8,993 bases of DNA. Source: Balneolia bacterium. GTDB lineage: Bacteria; Bacteroidota; Rhodothermia; Balneolales; Cyclonatronaceae. The notes beneath the pieces were generated by a model. The model saw only the letters and a program-made list of their open reading frames with translations, was not told the origin of the DNA and made no database searches. Within the stretch, counting starts at the first letter, position 1. Each line of letters starts with the position of its first letter. The stretch covers positions 1-8,993 of the forward strand of contig PXAI01000281.1 of the NCBI GenBank assembly GCA_003567135.1. Direction: 5' to 3'. Both the position numbers and the translations under genes were made by a program. This document shows positions 6,462 through 8,993 of the stretch, in pieces.

Positions 6462-7655
6462 TTACTTGTCCGTCAGGCTTGTAATCCCCGGAAGTTCTTT
6501 TCCTTCCAGATATTCGAGGCTTGCGCCGCCGCCCGTCGAAACGTGGCTGACTTTATCATCCAGGCCGGCTTTCTTGATCGCCGCGGCAGAGTCACCGCCA
6601 CCGATCACCGTAATTGCGCCTTTTGAAGTGGCCTCGGCCATAGCTTTTGCCACGGCAAACGTACCTTTGGAGAAGTTTTCCATTTCGAAGACGCCCATCG
6701 GCCCGTTCCAAATAACGGTTTTGGCATTACTCACTACATCAGAAAATTTCTTCACTGACTCAGGCCCGATATCCAGCGCCATCCAGCCATCCTCAATTCC
6801 GTCCTCGCCTACGGTTTTGAATTCGGCGTCGTTGCTGAATTCCTTGGCCACAACGGAATCAACCGGAAGCATCAGCTCAACATTGTGCGCTTTTGCCTCA
6901 TCCATAAGCTCTTTGGCAAGTGTTACTTTATCATCCTCAAGCAGCGAGTTGCCAATCGGCAGGCCTTTTGCTTTGTAGAATGTGTAGGTCATACCGCCAC
7001 CGACGATAATCGCATCCACTTTATCGATCAGATTGCGAATTACGCCGATTTTATCGGAAACTTTCGCGCCGCCAAGAACGGCCACAAACGGACGCTTGGG
7101 ATCATTGACGGAATCACTCAAAAACTGAATTTCCTTTGTAAGCAGATATCCTGCCGCGGCCGGCTGTAACGTTTCGGTAATCCCGGCAACCGAGCAGTGC
7201 GCGCGGTGGCTTGATCCGAATGCGTCGTTAATGAACACATCCCCCAGCGAAGCAAATTCTTTGGAGAGCTCCGGATCGTTTTTAGTTTCACCTGCATGGA
7301 AACGGACATTTTCAAGCAGCACGACTTCACCCGGCTTTGCACTGTTAACCGCGGCTCTGGCTTTTTCGCCAACACAGTCTTCAGCAAAATGAACTTTGGA
7401 ATTCAGAAGCTTTCCAAGATGCTCGGCTACAGGTTTCAGGCTGAAAACAGGATCAGGTGAACCTTTAGGGCGGCCAAGGTGGCTCAGGAGAATCAGCAGG
7501 CCGTCGTTATTTAATACGTATTTGATACTCGGCAACGCCTGAACGATCCGGTTGTCGTCTGTAATTTTTCCTTCTTTAATGGGAACATTAAAATCAACTC
7601 TCATTACCACTTTTTTGCCTTTCAGATCAAGGTCTTCGATGGTCAGTTTAGCCAT
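6462..7655 (-). CDS. pgk: Phosphoglycerate kinase
   Basis: A 397-residue protein of normal family length. It catalyses 1,3-bisphosphoglycerate + ADP to 3-phosphoglycerate + ATP in glycolysis, reversible in gluconeogenesis, in the cytosol. All signature segments are present: VDFNVP (20-25), R36, SHLGRPKG (58-65) and ENVRFHAGE (115-123) for the phosphoglycerate-binding basic patch; FGSSHRAHCS (146-155); LGGAKVSDKIGV (194-205) with K198 and K202; NGPMGVFE (317-324) and GGGDS (352-356) for nucleotide binding; and STGGGASLEYLEGK (373-386) near the C-terminus. The ATG at 7655 gives the standard MAKLTIEDLDLKGK start and has no Shine-Dalgarno. The sigma-like gene upstream ends 47 nt before it with no terminator between, so co-transcription is likely. 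A strong terminator follows. No gap gene, usual in many pgk operons, is visible in this window. Confidence 0.98.
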   Translation of the reverse strand: MAKLTIEDLDLKGKKVVMRVDFNVPIKEGKITDDNRIVQALPSIKYVLNNDGLLILLSHLGRPKGSPDPVFSLKPVAEHLGKLLNSKVHFAEDCVGEKARAAVNSAKPGEVVLLENVRFHAGETKNDPELSKEFASLGDVFINDAFGSSHRAHCSVAGITETLQPAAAGYLLTKEIQFLSDSVNDPKRPFVAVLGGAKVSDKIGVIRNLIDKVDAIIVGGGMTYTFYKAKGLPIGNSLLEDDKVTLAKELMDEAKAHNVELMLPVDSVVAKEFSNDAEFKTVGEDGIEDGWMALDIGPESVKKFSDVVSNAKTVIWNGPMGVFEMENFSKGTFAVAKAMAEATSKGAITVIGGGDSAAAIKKAGLDDKVSHVSTGGGASLEYLEGKELPGITSLTDK

Positions 7656-7702
7656 AATATTTTTCGTTTAGTTTGATTTGTTTCGATTCAACCCGTATTG
7701 CC

Positions 7703-8272
7703 TCATTCTTCATTGAGTTCATTTCTCACGCACTTATGCAAACGGGTAATTAAGCGGGTTTTAAACACGCGAAAGTTGTTCAGCGTGTATCCCAGCTCTG
7801 AAGCCAGCTTCCGGTCTTCAGTTCGGATATTGCTTAAAACCCTGAATATGAATTTACGGGATTTTGGATCCAGTTTTTGAATACAATTTATTAAAACCTC
7901 TTTTCTTTTTTCTGTCAGCAGCAGCGTTGAGGGTTCCTGGGGATCGGCAATTAGGTTCAGGATATCGCCGCCATCAGTCTGAAGCTGATCCCGGCTCCTT
8001 TTTTCCATCAGATACTCGTTTTTTGCCGCCGTTATACAGTATCCAAAAAGGTTATCATGGCCTGAAAGTTCGCCGTCAAACACTTTACGGTAAACTTTTT
8101 CAAAAGCAGCATGGGCCATTTCGCCGGAGAGCTCAGCATCAACCTTATATACATTCTGCAAATAGAGGCTCATTCCGCCAACCAACTGACCGGTTATTTT
8201 ATCCAGCGTGCCCCTGTCTTCAGAACGTATTGCTTCCAGAAGCTCATCTGAGTTGATTTTGCTCCCGTTCAT
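7703..8272 (-). CDS. ECF-like sigma-70 family RNA polymerase sigma factor
   Basis: A 189-residue cytosolic protein with the two-domain layout of extracytoplasmic-function sigma factors. Residues about 25-97 look like region 2 (AAFEKVYRKVF at 55-65; LFGYCITAAKNEYLMEKRSRD at 75-95 corresponds to the core/-10-binding helix that usually reads WLxxIAxNxxxDxxRRxxR). A linker follows (98-120). Residues 123-183 look like region 4, with conserved LDPKSRKFIFR (134-144) and a helix-turn-helix (RKLASELGYTLNNFRVFKTRL, 154-174) for the -35 element. Region 2 is divergent: the usual DxVQExF box is replaced by GEMAHAAFE. No anti-sigma gene flanks it. It is followed after 47 nt by pgk on the same strand and diverges from the lipoprotein gene at 8785. 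The start at 8272 has no Shine-Dalgarno; Met34 is an alternative but would cut region 2. Which genes it controls is unknown. Confidence 0.8.
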   Translation of the reverse strand: MNGSKINSDELLEAIRSEDRGTLDKITGQLVGGMSLYLQNVYKVDAELSGEMAHAAFEKVYRKVFDGELSGHDNLFGYCITAAKNEYLMEKRSRDQLQTDGGDILNLIADPQEPSTLLLTEKRKEVLINCIQKLDPKSRKFIFRVLSNIRTEDRKLASELGYTLNNFRVFKTRLITRLHKCVRNELNEE

Positions 8273-8693
8273 CCGTAAAAACTGTATTGGTTAGTCAAAA
8301 GCTATCTAAGGTTTTGATCGGTGCTGAACATAATCATAGTTCCCGTTCCGGTCCAGTCGCTATGGTACGGTGTTACTGAATTAGTGTTTGGTTCAGTATT
8401 GAGTGTTGTAATCAATTTATTTTAATCAAGTCCTGAAAATTCCGAAGATAACCCATTCTTGTAATACTCTCAGGAATCAAGAAAAGAGGAATTTGCCGTT
8501 TAAAATAGCATAACAGAGCGACTTATTAAATAAAAATTGTATTAAGTGTTCCGCGAATATTAATTTTTAAATTATTAATATTTAATTAGTTATGAACTTT
8601 TTTAAAAAAAAGTGTAATTATTTCTGGTTTTTGCATTATAGGGTTGAACGAACAGGTGATTTATACACCGCTTTAAAATATCAGCATAATAGC

Positions 8694-8738
8694 AATAAGT
8701 GTCCGCTTCAGGCTTTCTGTTGCGATACGCTTATTTTT
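8694..8738 (+). promoter_or_regulatory. Terminator-like hairpin in the leader of the last lipoprotein gene (possible attenuator)
   Basis: AATAAGTGT (8694-8702) pairs with ACGCTTATT (8727-8735) over nine positions with one G-U, and an inner CGC/GCG pair can extend it. The 3' arm runs into a T-tract (8734-8738, five T). It ends 46 nt before the lipoprotein start codon. It could end a short upstream transcript or regulate read-through. The loop is long and the stem AT-rich, so it may be weak or accidental. Confidence 0.35.
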
Positions 8739-8773
8739 CTCGAATTTCATTTTAAACATATACCAATCATAAC

Positions 8774-8778
8774 GGAGA
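8774..8778 (+). promoter_or_regulatory. Shine-Dalgarno sequence for the lipoprotein gene at 8785
   Basis: GGAGA ends 6 nt before the ATG at 8785, a standard ribosome-binding spacing. It fixes this ATG as the start. No other gene in the window has a comparable match. Confidence 0.75.
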
Positions 8779-8784
8779 TACATT

Positions 8785-8993
8785 ATGAAAAAGCTCGTTA
8801 ACAACGTTTCTGTAATTGCAATGGCAATCCTTTTCCTCGGCGGATGCGCGGGAATTACCGATGCTAACCTTAGTGAAGCCGACGTAAATTCTGCAGAAGT
8901 TGAAATGACTAACCTCACCGCTAAAGACAACGATAATCCAGGCTTTACAAGACATGAAGACGATACTGTCGTAATTATCTTCGGTGGCGGCGA
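8785..8993 (+). CDS. N-terminal part of a putative lipoprotein (3' truncated by window end)
   Basis: An open frame from the ATG at 8785 runs 69 codons to the right edge with no stop. It begins MKKLVNN, then a hydrophobic segment and FLGGC with Cys at residue 21, a good lipobox for signal peptidase II. The mature part seen so far is polar and acidic (ITDANLSEADVNSAEVEM, then a KDNDN segment), ending in a hydrophobic beta-like VVIIFGGG. It would be exported and lipid-anchored. Translation is supported by GGAGA upstream, and the long upstream region suggests regulated or strong expression. The family is not recognisable from this portion. It diverges from the ECF-like sigma gene and could be a target of it, but nothing in the sequence shows that. 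Confidence 0.8.
   Translation, partial: MKKLVNNVSVIAMAILFLGGCAGITDANLSEADVNSAEVEMTNLTAKDNDNPGFTRHEDDTVVIIFGGG

Larger units (their letters stand above)
8273..8784. other. 512-nt gene-free divergent intergenic region, AT-rich in the middle
   Basis: No convincing gene lies between the sigma gene (minus) and the last lipoprotein gene (plus). The region must contain both promoters. Visible structure: a 7-bp inverted repeat TACTGAA/TTCAGTA (8374-8380, 8392-8398); an extremely AT-rich stretch (about 8515-8640) with a 9-bp repeat AATATTAAT/ATTAATATT (8556-8564, 8574-8582) and a run of six T then eight A (8598-8611), of the kind that bends DNA; GGTG/CACC arms at 8655-8658 and 8666-8669; and a terminator-like hairpin at 8694-8738. 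No clear -35/-10 or Bacteroidota-type -33/-7 promoter could be placed. Confidence 0.6.

Noticed and set aside
6466..6978. A 170-codon + strand reading frame opposite pgk
   Set aside because: It is a shadow of the clear pgk gene. Its Ser/Pro/Leu-rich translation is what an antisense frame of a coding region gives.
8290..8325. TAGCTTTTG upstream of the sigma gene (minus strand), resembling the Bacteroidota -7 box TAnnTTTG
   Set aside because: The spacing inside the box is off by one base and no good -33 element was found, so I did not call a promoter.
8592..8801. A 69-codon + strand reading frame in the long gap
   Set aside because: It starts in the AT-rich tract with no ribosome-binding site, crosses the terminator-like hairpin, overlaps the better supported lipoprotein start, and its translation looks like no ordered protein.

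Overview
The window looks like chromosome from a member of the Bacteroidota/Balneolota/Rhodothermota (FCB) assemblage, most likely a Balneolota- or Rhodothermota-like marine bacterium. The evidence is the NPFNP-type C-terminal sorting domain on a large, very acidic secreted protein, and start codons that mostly lack a Shine-Dalgarno sequence. This placement is an inference from protein style; no marker-gene search was possible.

Layout. Bases 2-118 hold the last 38 residues of an unrecognised + strand gene, followed by a strong intrinsic terminator (151-188). Next is a 1275-residue secreted endonuclease I-family protein on the + strand (236-4063), built from a nuclease head, adhesion-like beta domains and a type A sorting tail. 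It converges on a minus-strand short-chain dehydrogenase-like gene (4312-4956) across a gene-free gap. That gap holds a 14-bp perfect palindrome of REP-like type and two diverged copies of an AATT(C/T)TGAATT repeat block. A small + strand lipoprotein gene (5073-5522) lies between this gene and a second, more canonical minus-strand SDR gene (5573-6292). Upstream of the second SDR, an intrinsic terminator (6405-6435) closes a minus-strand unit made of an ECF-like sigma factor gene (7703-8272) and pgk, phosphoglycerate kinase (6462-7655), 47 nt apart. A 512-nt AT-rich gene-free stretch separates the sigma gene from a divergent + strand lipoprotein gene that starts at 8785 and runs off the window. 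That gene is the only one here with a clear Shine-Dalgarno sequence.

How the genes relate. Most neighbours appear independent. The likely co-transcribed pair is the sigma factor with pgk. The endonuclease probably acts outside the cell or on its surface on DNA or RNA, for nutrient scavenging or biofilm turnover. Both SDR proteins have Gly where the family's catalytic Ser should be, and the first also lacks the Tyr and Asn, so it may be a non-enzymatic or unusual SDR.

I found no mobile-element genes, CRISPR array, tRNA or rRNA, and no obvious new multi-gene system. The best leads are the degenerate SDR, the sigma factor/pgk linkage, the palindrome with its repeat blocks, and the structured leader of the last lipoprotein gene.
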